Origin: UBA5614 sp963667535
GTDB taxonomy: Bacteria > Cloacimonadota > Cloacimonadia > Cloacimonadales > Cloacimonadaceae
NCBI GenBank assembly: GCA_963667535.2
Contig: CAXXDU010000002.1
Coordinates: 868,001 to 932,000, forward strand
Direction: 5' to 3'
Length of the DNA stretch: 64,000 nt
Position numbers and translations under genes: made by a program. The notes under the pieces are model-generated. The model was not told where the DNA came from. It saw only the letters and a list, made by a program, of their open reading frames with translations, and searched no databases. Shown here piece by piece: positions 16,506 through 25,174 of the stretch; position 1 is the first letter of the stretch; every line of letters starts with the position of its first letter.

Positions 16506-16895
16506 ATGGCAAAGAAAACAAGAGTTAAGAAAAAACGCGTACGTCTCGCTTTTGATGAAGGGATGGTATTCGTCCACTCCAGTTTCAATAATACCATTGT
16601 TTCTTTCGCTGATAAAGCTGGAAATGTTTTAGCCTGGTCCAGCGGTGGAAAGATTGGTTACAAAGGTTCTCGCAAAAGCACGCCTTTTGCTGCACAGTTA
16701 GCTGCGGAAGAAGTTGCCAAAGCTGCCATAGAAATGGGAATTTCTAAAGTCGGTGTGATTGTTAAAGGTCCAGGTGGCGGACGTGAGTCAGCTATACGGG
16801 CAATTAATGCAGCCGGTCTGCGTGTTTCCATGATCAAAGATGAGACGCCCATTCCCCACAACGGATGCCGTCCACCCAAGACCAGACGCATCTAA
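16506..16895 (+). CDS. rpsK: Ribosomal protein S11
   Basis: A 129-residue S11 of the 30S platform. VHSSFNNTIVSFADKAGNVLAWSSGGKIGYKGSRKSTPFAAQLAA and the C-terminal IKDETPIPHNGCRPPKTRRI fit the family without gaps. Eleven bases separate its stop from the rpsD start. Confidence 0.96.
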   Translation: MAKKTRVKKKRVRLAFDEGMVFVHSSFNNTIVSFADKAGNVLAWSSGGKIGYKGSRKSTPFAAQLAAEEVAKAAIEMGISKVGVIVKGPGGGRESAIRAINAAGLRVSMIKDETPIPHNGCRPPKTRRI

Positions 16896-16906
16896 GGAGG
16901 AGAAAA

Positions 16907-17524
16907 ATGGCACGTTATACAGGACCCAAAGCAAAACTCTGCCGTCGATTTGGTGAGAACATTTTTGGAACAACCAAATATGACCGGATATTGACAAAGC
17001 GCAATTATCCTGCCGGACAACATGGTAAATCTTTCCGCAGAAAGATTAGTGACTACGGTACACATTTGCGTGAAAAACAAAAACTCAGACTTACTTATTG
17101 TCTTTTGGAACGTCAATTTCACAACTATTTTGTGAAAGCTGAAAAGATGACCGGTGTAACCGGTGATAATCTGCTTCAATTACTCGAACGCCGTTTAGAC
17201 AATGTTGTTTATCGGATGGGTTTTGCTGTTACCAGAATGCAATCACGCCAGTTTGTCTGTCATGGTCATTTCATGGTTAACGGAAAGAAAGTAGATATAC
17301 CGTCACTTTTATTAAAAGCAGGTGATACAATAGAAGTTCGTGAAAGAAGCCGTGGCAATAGTATGATTAAAGATGCCATGGATCGCACAGAAGCCACATC
17401 ACCCTATTCATGGCTGTCTGTTAATAAAGAAAATATGAATGGTCAGTTTATATCTATACCAACTGTATCGGAAATTCCGACTACTGTTGACGTTAGATTG
17501 ATCATCGAATTCTACTCTAAGTAA
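16907..17524 (+). CDS. rpsD: Ribosomal protein S4
   Basis: A 205-residue S4, a primary 16S rRNA binder. The N-terminus MARYTGPKAKLCRRFGENIF keeps a single Cys rather than a four-Cys zinc knuckle, so this is the zinc-free type. The S4 RNA-binding domain is at about 95-155 (LERRLDNVVYRMGFAVTRMQSRQFVCHGH). The start at 16907 is four bases after AGGAGG-like sequence; an earlier ATG at 16865 lies within rpsK. In E. coli S4 represses the alpha operon. Confidence 0.95.
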   Translation: MARYTGPKAKLCRRFGENIFGTTKYDRILTKRNYPAGQHGKSFRRKISDYGTHLREKQKLRLTYCLLERQFHNYFVKAEKMTGVTGDNLLQLLERRLDNVVYRMGFAVTRMQSRQFVCHGHFMVNGKKVDIPSLLLKAGDTIEVRERSRGNSMIKDAMDRTEATSPYSWLSVNKENMNGQFISIPTVSEIPTTVDVRLIIEFYSK

Positions 17525-17529
17525 GTAGT

Positions 17530-17545
17530 ACCAGACTTGTCTGGT
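17530..17545 (+). promoter_or_regulatory. Hairpin between rpsD and rpoA
   Basis: ACCAGAC-TT-GTCTGGT is a perfect 7-bp stem located just before the AGGAG of rpoA. There is no T tract, so it is not a terminator. It could slow translation or processing ahead of rpoA; that role is inferred from position only. Confidence 0.35.
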
Positions 17546-17562
17546 CAAAGAGGAGTCGGTTT

Positions 17563-18684
17563 ATGATGTTTCTTGAACCATTACAGATGCCCGAGAATGT
17601 GGAAATCGAAGAATCTACCTATTCCAGGAACTATGGTAAATTTGAAATAGGTCCATTGGAACCGGGTTACGGTACCACAATCGGCAACACCTTGCGTCGT
17701 GTATTATTATCGTCTATTCAGGGCGCAGCAATCCGTCACGTACGGATTGAAGGTTTGCATCATGAATTTACACCCATTCCGGGAACCAATTCTGATTATA
17801 TCGATTTGATTTTGCGGCTTAAACAATTAGTCGTTCAATCAAATGTCGTAGATGAAGTTATGATCGAGCTTGAACACAAAGGTAAGGGTGTGGTCACTGC
17901 TGCTGAGATTAGAGATACAGCAGATGTTAAAATTATCAACAAAGATCTTTATTTGCTTGAAGTTACTGATGACATTGACCTCAAGATAGAATTATGGATT
18001 GGTATTGGCAGAGGCTATGTTCCTGCTGATAAGCAAATCGTTGAAGGAAAGCCTATTGGCGCTATTCCGATTGATTCCATTTATTCACCAATCATGAAAG
18101 TCAATTTCAGCGTGACTCATCAACGTGTAAAAGAAAAGATGAATTACGATAAGCTAATTCTGGAAGTCTGGTCAAACGGCGCTTTTGAACCAAAACATGC
18201 TCTGTTTTTATCTGCAAAGATATTGAAAGATATGTTTGGAAAGCTCTGCCTGTTTGAAGTAGAACCGGAATATATTCGTGATGTCCAGCTCGATCCTGAA
18301 TTGGAAGAAATGGACCGCATCTTACATATGAGTGTCAAAGAGATAGAATTGACAGTCCGTGCAGCAAATTGTCTTGATCAGGCTCACCTCTATACTATAG
18401 GTGAATTGGTTGGCAAGTCTGAGCCGGAAATGTTAAAATATCGCAACTTTGGCAAGAAATCTTTGGAAGAAATAGTCCAGAAGCTTAAGAAATATGAGTT
18501 GACCTTGGGTATGGATGTGGATGCTATCTATCGCAGGATTAACGATGCCAAGAGTCGCGGTATCCCGCATCAGGTGGAACAGCATACCGAATTGGTTGCT
18601 GATGATACTGATTCTACGGCAACTCCACCCAAAAAACCGGTACCCGGTGCAACGTCAAAGAAGAAGGTGAAACATGCGACATAG
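17563..18684 (+). CDS. rpoA: RNA polymerase alpha subunit
   Basis: A 373-residue alpha subunit, which dimerises to start RNA polymerase assembly. The N-terminal domain shows the dimer motif EPGYGTTIGNTLRRVLLSSIQGAA, and the C-terminal DNA/activator-binding domain lies at about 257-320 (LDQAHLYTIGELVG..MLKYRNFGKKSLEEI). The chain is 40-50 residues longer than the usual 310-330 because of a Thr/Pro/Lys-rich tail after the C-terminal domain (ATPPKKPVPGATSKKKVKHAT). The stop overlaps the start of rplQ by eleven bases. Confidence 0.96.
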   Translation: MMFLEPLQMPENVEIEESTYSRNYGKFEIGPLEPGYGTTIGNTLRRVLLSSIQGAAIRHVRIEGLHHEFTPIPGTNSDYIDLILRLKQLVVQSNVVDEVMIELEHKGKGVVTAAEIRDTADVKIINKDLYLLEVTDDIDLKIELWIGIGRGYVPADKQIVEGKPIGAIPIDSIYSPIMKVNFSVTHQRVKEKMNYDKLILEVWSNGAFEPKHALFLSAKILKDMFGKLCLFEVEPEYIRDVQLDPELEEMDRILHMSVKEIELTVRAANCLDQAHLYTIGELVGKSEPEMLKYRNFGKKSLEEIVQKLKKYELTLGMDVDAIYRRINDAKSRGIPHQVEQHTELVADDTDSTATPPKKPVPGATSKKKVKHAT

Positions 18685-19090
18685 GTTAGAAGGAAGAAAG
18701 TTCGGAAGGGAAAAAGCTCACCGGACTGCTTTGTTTAACAACTTGATTAAGTCTATGATTATCAGTCCTAAGGGTCGTATAACGACTACTTTAGCTAAAG
18801 CAAAATCTCTGCGTAGTTACGTTGAACGGCTCATTACATATGGTAAGAAAGATACCGTCGCGTCACGCCGTCAAGCTTACAGTGTTTTGGGTAACCGCAC
18901 ACTTGTAAAGAAACTCTTTGAGGAAGTAGCTCCATCAATGGCAGAGCGTAATGGTGGATACACACGTGTCCTGAAAACCGGTTTCCGCAAGGGTGATTCT
19001 GCACCTATGGCAATTATTGAATTTGTTGAAGGTATGGAGAAGAAAACTAAAGACGATACTATTAAAGCTAAAGACCTGACTAAAGAATAA
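18674..19090 (+). CDS. rplQ: Ribosomal protein L17
   Basis: A 138-residue L17. The basic N-terminus MRHRLEGRKFGREKAHRTALFNNLIKSMI and RSYVERLITYGKK with VLKTGFRKGDSAPMAIIEFVE are diagnostic. The C-terminal 20 residues are a variable Lys/Thr/Asp-rich tail. It begins inside rpoA and is the last gene of the superoperon. Confidence 0.95.
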   Translation: MRHRLEGRKFGREKAHRTALFNNLIKSMIISPKGRITTTLAKAKSLRSYVERLITYGKKDTVASRRQAYSVLGNRTLVKKLFEEVAPSMAERNGGYTRVLKTGFRKGDSAPMAIIEFVEGMEKKTKDDTIKAKDLTKE

Positions 19091-19114
19091 AATAGCTTAA
19101 TAAGTTAGAATATT

Positions 19115-19147
19115 AAAGCCTTACTCATGAAGTGAGGCTTTTTTATT
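19115..19147 (+). terminator. Terminator of the S10-spc-alpha superoperon
   Basis: AAAGCCTTAC and GTGAGGCTTT form a 10-bp stem with one T.G pair and loop TCATGAA, followed by TTTT. It lies 25 bases after the rplQ stop. Confidence 0.85.
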
Positions 19148-19234
19148 TATCCTTCAATTGTCCTGACAAAATAATCCTTGTCAGATTTCTTTACTCTTAT
19201 TTGTGTATTAAAAAGAATGCATGGAGTTAGCTTT

Positions 19235-20932
19235 ATGAATTTCCATATAAACATTCTGAAAAGAGAAATTAAACTAACAAATAGTAATTGCTTTTTTCAG
19301 GGGTATGTAAATACCGAAGATAAATTGCTATACAATCAACAAGCTGAAGAAGCAATCACATCAATTCTTAAAGAAAAGTCTATTGAAGAGCTTTTCAGCA
19401 CAATCAACGGCGCTTTTCAATTTATATATTTGAAAAGCAACAAACTAGTCTTTTCTGTTGATCACTTTGGAGGCTATTCCTTATTTTACATTATTACTGA
19501 TAAGGGTATAGAGCTATTTGATAACCCCATGCTGCATAAGCATAAGAGCAAGCTGAATGACTTAGCAGTATGTTCTTTACTGGCAACAGGTTTTACTCTG
19601 AATGGTAATACAATTTTTGAAGATATTAAAGAGTGTATCCCGGGGACACTATATACATATGATTTAAACACAGGCAAACTCTCATCAGAAATCTGGTTTT
19701 CTTATCACGCCACAAACAGTAAAAGCCTGAACCCGCAAGAACTTGACGAAATTACTGATGGACTGTTTCCTGATGTTAACGATGGTACTTATACACTTAG
19801 TTTAAGTGGTGGAATTGATTCACGGTTTATGTTTGGTTGTTTGCTAAAACGGGAAAAGCCTTTCCATACTTTTTCATTTGGTACTGACCTCAATATAGAT
19901 AAGCAGATTGCTGAAAAACTTGCATCTCAATATAGTATCCCGTTCACCAGATTCGATTTTAATCCGGAAGTGTGCAGCAAATACTATAACCATCAGGATA
20001 TCGGGTTTATCATCAATTACTGCACATTTGGCAGAAGTTTGCCCAATGAAACCGACCTTATCCCTTCCTGCTCTTTTGAGCCTGAAACCAATATCATCTG
20101 CAAGGGATTTGGGGGAGACTTTCTTACCGGACGTTACATCGTACCCAAAGTCCATACCTTGAAAACCTTCGCTGATGCAGTGAATTACCTGTTTGAAAAA
20201 TACTTTGCTCAAACCTGTATTTCCAGCTCTTCTTTCAGAAACATGCTCTATCCGCATTTGTTAAATTCTGTTCAATCACTGTATAAAGCCAATAATAAGG
20301 ATATCATTTCCACGATTGAGCAGTGGAATCAACTTCATAACGAGAGAAAATACATCATCAATACTCTGTCATATTACAAAGCAAAGGGGTACAGAATCTA
20401 CCTTCCTTTCTATGACAGGCGTCTGGTGACCTTCATGGCACAGTTAAAATACTCGGAGAAAACAGACCAAAAGGCTTATTTTACTTATCTGCGTGAACAT
20501 TTCTTCACTGGAAAACTCTCAGAACTCAGAACTACTGAGTCTCTCAGACCCAATTTTATGTCAGAACTAAATCCGCCACTAATCAAAGAATTATTCAGCG
20601 CGTCACACAATATTCTTCGTAGTATAGACACACGAAAACTGCGTAAAAGGTACTTCCTTCCATCGCCGAATGAGTATGCAGATTCTCTGATGCTATTTAC
20701 TCATTCTCTGCAAACCAAGCCATATTTGCAGAACAAGATTGAGCAAAACTTTCCTGATGTAAATCTTATCAGTGCTTTGATGAAGGATGAAGGATGTCCG
20801 GAAGCTTCAAAGCACCTTAACTGGTTAGCCAGACAATCTACCGGACAGATTAACCTGAATGGATTGTCATTATGTAAATTCTTCTTTAACGAGGAGTTTG
20901 CGCAGGCATTAAAAACACACATAACTGAATAA
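19235..20932 (+). CDS. Asparagine-synthetase-family protein lacking the glutaminase Cys
   Basis: A 565-residue protein. The central synthetase domain carries the PP-loop SGGIDS at 191-196, used by this family to adenylate a carboxylate. The N-terminal 90 residues keep the outline of the class-II glutamine amidotransferase fold (INGAFQFIYLKSNKLVFSVDHFGGYSLFYI) but the chain begins MNFH, so the nucleophile Cys2 is absent and glutamine hydrolysis is unlikely. Such members often modify sugars, peptides or secreted polymers; the substrate is not evident. The start at 19235 follows GGAG by nine bases; an earlier TTG at 19178 lacks such a site. It stands alone between the ribosomal operon and pfk. 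Confidence 0.75.
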   Translation: MNFHINILKREIKLTNSNCFFQGYVNTEDKLLYNQQAEEAITSILKEKSIEELFSTINGAFQFIYLKSNKLVFSVDHFGGYSLFYIITDKGIELFDNPMLHKHKSKLNDLAVCSLLATGFTLNGNTIFEDIKECIPGTLYTYDLNTGKLSSEIWFSYHATNSKSLNPQELDEITDGLFPDVNDGTYTLSLSGGIDSRFMFGCLLKREKPFHTFSFGTDLNIDKQIAEKLASQYSIPFTRFDFNPEVCSKYYNHQDIGFIINYCTFGRSLPNETDLIPSCSFEPETNIICKGFGGDFLTGRYIVPKVHTLKTFADAVNYLFEKYFAQTCISSSSFRNMLYPHLLNSVQSLYKANNKDIISTIEQWNQLHNERKYIINTLSYYKAKGYRIYLPFYDRRLVTFMAQLKYSEKTDQKAYFTYLREHFFTGKLSELRTTESLRPNFMSELNPPLIKELFSASHNILRSIDTRKLRKRYFLPSPNEYADSLMLFTHSLQTKPYLQNKIEQNFPDVNLISALMKDEGCPEASKHLNWLARQSTGQINLNGLSLCKFFFNEEFAQALKTHITE

Positions 20933-20975
20933 TCAAACATATATTGAAAGAGCTTCAATTCCTTCAGGAGTTATT

Positions 20976-22073
20976 ATGAAAAAGCGGTTATTAATCGCTA
21001 CCGGCGGGGGTGATTGCCCCGGATTAAATGCTGTCATCAGAGCTATTGTAAAAAGAGCTTCACACGAGCATGACTGGGAAGTCATAGGCAGTGTTGATGC
21101 CTTTAACGGCATTCTTATGGAACCTATGCACCTGATTGACCTGACTGAGGAAAAGGTAGCGGGAATCCATGTTCAGGGTGGCACAATTATCGGAACCACC
21201 AATAAAGGCGGACCTTTTTCCTGGCCTGTTAAGAATCCTGATGGAAGCTGGAGTGAAGTTGACCGCTCAGATGATTTGCTTAAAAGGCTCCAATACCAAA
21301 ATATTGAAGCAGTTATCAACATCGGTGGAGAAGGCTCTCAAACCATATCCCAGAAGCTTTTTGAAAAGGGCTGCCCTATCATAGGTGTACCCAAAACCAT
21401 AGATAACGATTTATCCGCCACTGATTTTACCTTTGGTTTTCAGACAGCTGTGGATGTTGCAACTGATGCTGTGGATAAATTGGTCACTACTGCTGCCAGT
21501 CATCACCGTATCCTGATTCTTGAGGTTATGGGACGTTATGCTGGCTGGATTGCCTTACATGCTGCGATTGCCGGCGGCTCGGAAGTATGTTTAATCCCGG
21601 AAATCCCCTATAAAATCAGTAAAATTAAGGAAGCAATAGATAGACGCATAGATGCCGGCAAGGGTTTTGCTATAATTGTTATTGCAGAAGGAGCCAAGCC
21701 CGTTGATGGTGATATGGTATATGAAGAGTGCCTGGATCCGGGCGGCATGAAAATACATCTGGGAGGCGCAGCAGTACGTCTTGCAGCACAGCTTAAAGCA
21801 GCCGGTTGTGAAGTCGATATCAGAGAAACAATCCTGGGTCATCTGCAACGAGGCGGACGCCCCAATTCATTTGACCGCATTCTTGCTTCGCAATTTGGTA
21901 TCAAAGCTTTTGAACTTGTCATGCAACAGCAATGGGGACAGATGGTTGCTTATCATCATCCAGATATCGTTTCTGTTCCTCTGCTCGAAGCCATCAGTAA
22001 ATATAATTACGTGGATGTAGATTCAAACCTTGTTCATACTGCCAGAGGTTTGGGCATCAATCTGGGAGATTAG
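20976..22073 (+). CDS. pfkA: 6-phosphofructokinase (group III type)
   Basis: A 365-residue glycolytic enzyme phosphorylating fructose 6-phosphate. It shows GGGDCPGLNAVIR (residues 10-22), GGEGS (117-121), PKTIDND (139-145) with the catalytic Asp, and MGRYAGWIA (185-193). Gly120 in GGEGS is what ATP-using enzymes carry, where PPi-using ones have Asp; Lys140 in PKTIDND is the residue usual for PPi and group III enzymes. Group III contains ATP-dependent members with exactly this Gly/Lys pair, so ATP is the more likely donor. GGAG lies before the ATG. Confidence 0.85.
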   Translation: MKKRLLIATGGGDCPGLNAVIRAIVKRASHEHDWEVIGSVDAFNGILMEPMHLIDLTEEKVAGIHVQGGTIIGTTNKGGPFSWPVKNPDGSWSEVDRSDDLLKRLQYQNIEAVINIGGEGSQTISQKLFEKGCPIIGVPKTIDNDLSATDFTFGFQTAVDVATDAVDKLVTTAASHHRILILEVMGRYAGWIALHAAIAGGSEVCLIPEIPYKISKIKEAIDRRIDAGKGFAIIVIAEGAKPVDGDMVYEECLDPGGMKIHLGGAAVRLAAQLKAAGCEVDIRETILGHLQRGGRPNSFDRILASQFGIKAFELVMQQQWGQMVAYHHPDIVSVPLLEAISKYNYVDVDSNLVHTARGLGINLGD

Positions 22074-22093
22074 TTTATGAATCCGGAGTCTGA

Positions 22094-22546
22094 ATGAAAT
22101 ACATACTGATATTGATAACAACAATTGCTTTGCTAATACTTCCATCATTAGTAAATAGTACAGCCCGCATACCCGGAGATGAGATATTGGGTGTATGGAT
22201 TACTGAGGTCAAAGATGCCAAGGTTCAGGTTTACAGAGTGGGAGATACCTATTATGGAAAAATCATCTGGCTTTTGCAACATGATTTAAATCCCAAAACC
22301 CCTTTACTGGATAATCTCAATCCCAATCCCAAACTGCGGAACCGTACCCGCGAAAACATCGTAGCCCTGACAGGTTTAATCCATTGTGGAGATAAAAAAT
22401 ATAATAAGGGTGTAATTTATTATCCTACCAATGGTAAAACCTATGGTTGTAATGCCACCATTGTTGACGATAAAACGATTAAACTACGGGTTTATCTCGG
22501 GTTCAGTCTGTTGGGACAGTCAATCACCTTTACTAAAATTCAGTGA
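22094..22546 (+). CDS. DUF2147 family secreted protein
   Basis: A 150-residue protein with a signal peptide (about residues 3-22). The body follows the DUF2147 pattern: GVWIT, YYGKIIWL, DNLNPNPKLRNR, GVIYYPTNGKTYGCNA and ending LLGQSITFTKI. The family is a small lipocalin-like exported domain of unknown role. It begins 20 bases after pfk, with GGAG seven bases before the ATG, so co-transcription with pfk is plausible. An imperfect 10-bp hairpin without T tract follows at 22555-22577. Confidence 0.75.
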   Translation: MKYILILITTIALLILPSLVNSTARIPGDEILGVWITEVKDAKVQVYRVGDTYYGKIIWLLQHDLNPKTPLLDNLNPNPKLRNRTRENIVALTGLIHCGDKKYNKGVIYYPTNGKTYGCNATIVDDKTIKLRVYLGFSLLGQSITFTKIQ

Positions 22547-22748
22547 AGATACTCAGAGTGTATTCTTAATATACTCTAAATAAAGAGAGGATTCGCAAAA
22601 ACCTCCAGAATAATGTTGATAAACAGATAAGGTCTATTTATATAAACGAGATATCGTTGCTCTGTTACAATCACACAAGCTTAATTTCTGCTTGACACTC
22701 AGCTAAGGTTTAGGAAAAGCATAAATCAAATTCAGTTATGGAGTTATA

Positions 22749-23957
22749 ATGAAAAAGATTGTTTTGATAGTTCTGGGTGTGATTATCGGATTTGTGTTGT
22801 TAGTAATTGCTGTTATGCAGATTAGAGGCTGGATATATATCAATCAGGACAATCCCGAACCTTCCAATAAAAACATTACTTTCATTGGCAAAAGCAGGGG
22901 TTTCTATGTCTACGGTAAATCATTTCAGCAATTTGACGGCTCAATTATTACAGCTTCAACCTTGAATGATATCTTTACAGACAGAGACTATATCTCCCTG
23001 ATTAAGCTTTCATCAAAGGGGATATTTGAATGGGAGAAGAAGATACAATTTGCAAGCAAAAATATCTGGACTATGATGCAAAGCCCGTTTAAAAGTGAGA
23101 TCAGTGCACCGCATCTTGAGATTCTGGGTATAAACCTGCAGAATGACAAGTATTATCTTTTGCTCAATCGTACAAATAATCTCGACAACCAATTGTATAT
23201 TTTAACTCTGAACTCAAAATATCAGCTAATCAACACACAGAAAATCAAACTGGAACTTGAGAATTGCACTAATCTGACCGCCTTTATGCAAAACAGTTTT
23301 GCGCACTTATGCTATCTGGATGAAACCAATAAAATGTTGTGCCAGGCAAAAATCAATATTACTGATGGTAAGATCATTCATAACGCCATGCTGTTTTATC
23401 AGCAGAAAGGACTTTACATCAATGCCATCGCTGCTGACAAAGCTGATACCACAGCATCGATATCTGCTTATGACAAGAGGAAAGGCTGCTCATTTTACAT
23501 GTATTTAAAATCATCTGACCTGAAAGAATACTTCCGGACAGAGCCGACTTCCGAATTCACAGTTCTTAAATACATCGGAGATAAACTCTACGGCATTGTA
23601 AAAGAAGACAGCTTGCTCGAGATTGTTGATATGACCAGCCTGAGAAAACCTTTGATAGTGGTTAATGACAGACCGGCTTTTCAAAATTTCAGAGCCAAAG
23701 ATATACAAATCATGAATGGAAACATCTATGTCCTGTTGCAAGTGGAAAACTCCAAACAAACAGATTGGGATATTGTAGTGCGTAGATTTGCTGCTCCGGG
23801 AGAAAAACCCAAAGACTATCTGATTCAAGGTAAGCGTCTTGAAATGGCATGTGAGATATTCCCCACTGCCGATAAACACTTCCTTGTACTGGGCCAGAGC
23901 TTTAGTCTGAGAAAAGGTAAGCTACTCAAGATCTTTGCCACTGTGTTTGAGCAGTAA
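22749..23957 (+). CDS. Membrane-anchored protein of unknown function, paralog 1
   Basis: A 402-residue protein with one N-terminal transmembrane helix (about residues 4-26) and a long extracytoplasmic part. Repeated strands such as YISLIKLSSKGIFEWEKKI and LYILTLNSKYQLI suggest a beta-propeller-like fold (PQQ/Kelch style), but no family is recognised. The C-terminal section ending DKHFLVLGQSFSLRKGKLLKIFATVF matches the end of the protein at 25175-26416, and the N-termini also align, so the two are paralogs. A RAYT gene and its palindromes now separate them. Confidence 0.7.
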   Translation: MKKIVLIVLGVIIGFVLLVIAVMQIRGWIYINQDNPEPSNKNITFIGKSRGFYVYGKSFQQFDGSIITASTLNDIFTDRDYISLIKLSSKGIFEWEKKIQFASKNIWTMMQSPFKSEISAPHLEILGINLQNDKYYLLLNRTNNLDNQLYILTLNSKYQLINTQKIKLELENCTNLTAFMQNSFAHLCYLDETNKMLCQAKINITDGKIIHNAMLFYQQKGLYINAIAADKADTTASISAYDKRKGCSFYMYLKSSDLKEYFRTEPTSEFTVLKYIGDKLYGIVKEDSLLEIVDMTSLRKPLIVVNDRPAFQNFRAKDIQIMNGNIYVLLQVENSKQTDWDIVVRRFAAPGEKPKDYLIQGKRLEMACEIFPTADKHFLVLGQSFSLRKGKLLKIFATVFEQ

Positions 23958-23959
23958 TA

Positions 23960-24028
23960 GTACAACAGACACTCATGTCTGTGAAAAAGAAGCATAGAGT
24001 TAAAGGCACGAACACTCTTGTCTGTGAA
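23960..24028. repeat. GTAC-footed palindromes upstream of RAYT 1
   Basis: A near-complete copy at 23960-23984 has the foot GTAC and arms ACAGACA and TGTCTGT. A degenerate copy follows at 24006-24028. They lie just upstream of the RAYT gene; further copies flank it downstream. Confidence 0.75.
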
Positions 24029-24055
24029 AGAATTGTTACCCAGAGGCAGTAAATT

Positions 24056-24727
24056 ATGGAAAAAGACACTCTAAACAGCTTTGTATATTCTAAACGCTAT
24101 TTACCGCATATACAATACAAGGACACTCCCATATTTATTACCTGGAGGTTGGCCTTCCCAATCCCACAACAATTTTACAATTTGTGCAATGAAAAGCGCA
24201 GAAAACACGATTTAGGAATTCAATCCCTAACTGAGGAAAAGAAAATCGAAAGTAATTACATATTTAACAAATTGCTATTTGATGATTTTGACATGTATCT
24301 GGTGAAAGAGTCTCAGTTTCCACAAATTCTTTGCACAAACAATTTGTCAGAACACGTAAAATCAACTTTAAGGCATGATGATGGGAAGCTTTATGACCTG
24401 CTCTGTTATTGCATCATGCCAAATCATGTGCATGTTTTAGTAAAACCATTGCAGGACGTAAAGGGTGAGTTTAACTTGATTTCCAATATCTTGAAATCAT
24501 GGAAGGGAATTTCTGCAAGGTTGATTAATAAAGAATTGGAAAAAGCAGGTACTCTCTGGTATGATGAAAGCTATGATCATGTGGTTAGAAACGAGAAGGA
24601 ATTTAACAATATTGTGATGTATATATTGAATAATCCTGTCAAAGCCGGTTTGGTTGATGATTGGAAGAAGTGGAAGGACAATTATGTTTCAAAACAAGTG
24701 ATGAGTGTTGATGATGAGAAGGGTTAA
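24056..24727 (+). CDS. REP-associated tyrosine transposase (RAYT), copy 1
   Basis: A 223-residue protein of the TnpA_REP/Y1 family, single-strand nucleases that nick at REP palindromes. The HUH motif is at 123-128 (NHVHVL) after YCIMP, and the downstream ESYDHVVRNEKEFNNIVMYILNNPVKAGLV carries the conserved Tyr candidate (Tyr189). Length and motif order are complete, so it may be active. It is bounded by GTAC-footed palindromes at 23960, 24756-25154 and 26419-26550. Overall similarity to copy 2 (46789-47448) is clear in the motifs but the rest differs widely. Confidence 0.9.
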   Translation: MEKDTLNSFVYSKRYLPHIQYKDTPIFITWRLAFPIPQQFYNLCNEKRRKHDLGIQSLTEEKKIESNYIFNKLLFDDFDMYLVKESQFPQILCTNNLSEHVKSTLRHDDGKLYDLLCYCIMPNHVHVLVKPLQDVKGEFNLISNILKSWKGISARLINKELEKAGTLWYDESYDHVVRNEKEFNNIVMYILNNPVKAGLVDDWKKWKDNYVSKQVMSVDDEKG

Positions 24728-24755
24728 AATCACTGCCACTCCTGAATGTGAGAAA

Positions 24756-25154
24756 GTACAACAGGCAAAGGTAACTTTGAGTAACGTACAACAGACACTC
24801 TTGTCTGCGAGAAAATTATGTCCACCTATACTGAATGATGTGATTGTACAACAGACACCCTTGTCTGTGAGAAAATTATTTCAATTGCACTACTCTTTTC
24901 ACAGACAAGGGTGTCTGTTGTACTTTTCCTTTCACAGACAGGAGTGTCTATTGTACGTTCTTTTTCACAGACAGGAGTGTCTATTGTACGTTCTTTTTCA
25001 CAGACAGGAGTGTCTATTGTACGTTCTTTTTCACAGACAGGAGTGTCTATTGTACGTTCTTTTTCACAGACAGGAGTGTCTATTGTACGTTCTTTTTCAC
25101 AGACAGGAGTGTCTATTGTACGTTCTTTTTCACAGACAAGAGTGTCTGTTGTAC
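24756..25154. repeat. GTAC-footed palindrome array with a 33-bp tandem block
   Basis: Plus-oriented copies start at 24786 and 24846, with a degenerate one at 24756. Eight minus-oriented copies follow at 24899, 24932, 24965, 24998, 25031, 25064, 25097 and 25130, spaced exactly 33 bp. Each has the reversed foot GTAC at its right end. The first and last copies keep intact arms (ACAGACA/TGTCTGT); the six inner ones share one change in the right arm (TGTCTAT), so they were amplified from a single altered unit. The linker is GTTCTTTT. The 33-bp period keeps an ORF open across the block, which explains a spurious 157-codon frame. Confidence 0.9.
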
Positions 25155-25174
25155 TACATAACTAAGGAGTACCA

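Noticed and set aside
24899..25154. CRISPR-like array
   Set aside because: Spacing is constant but there are no distinct spacers: linkers are identical 8-base strings, and no cas genes lie nearby.
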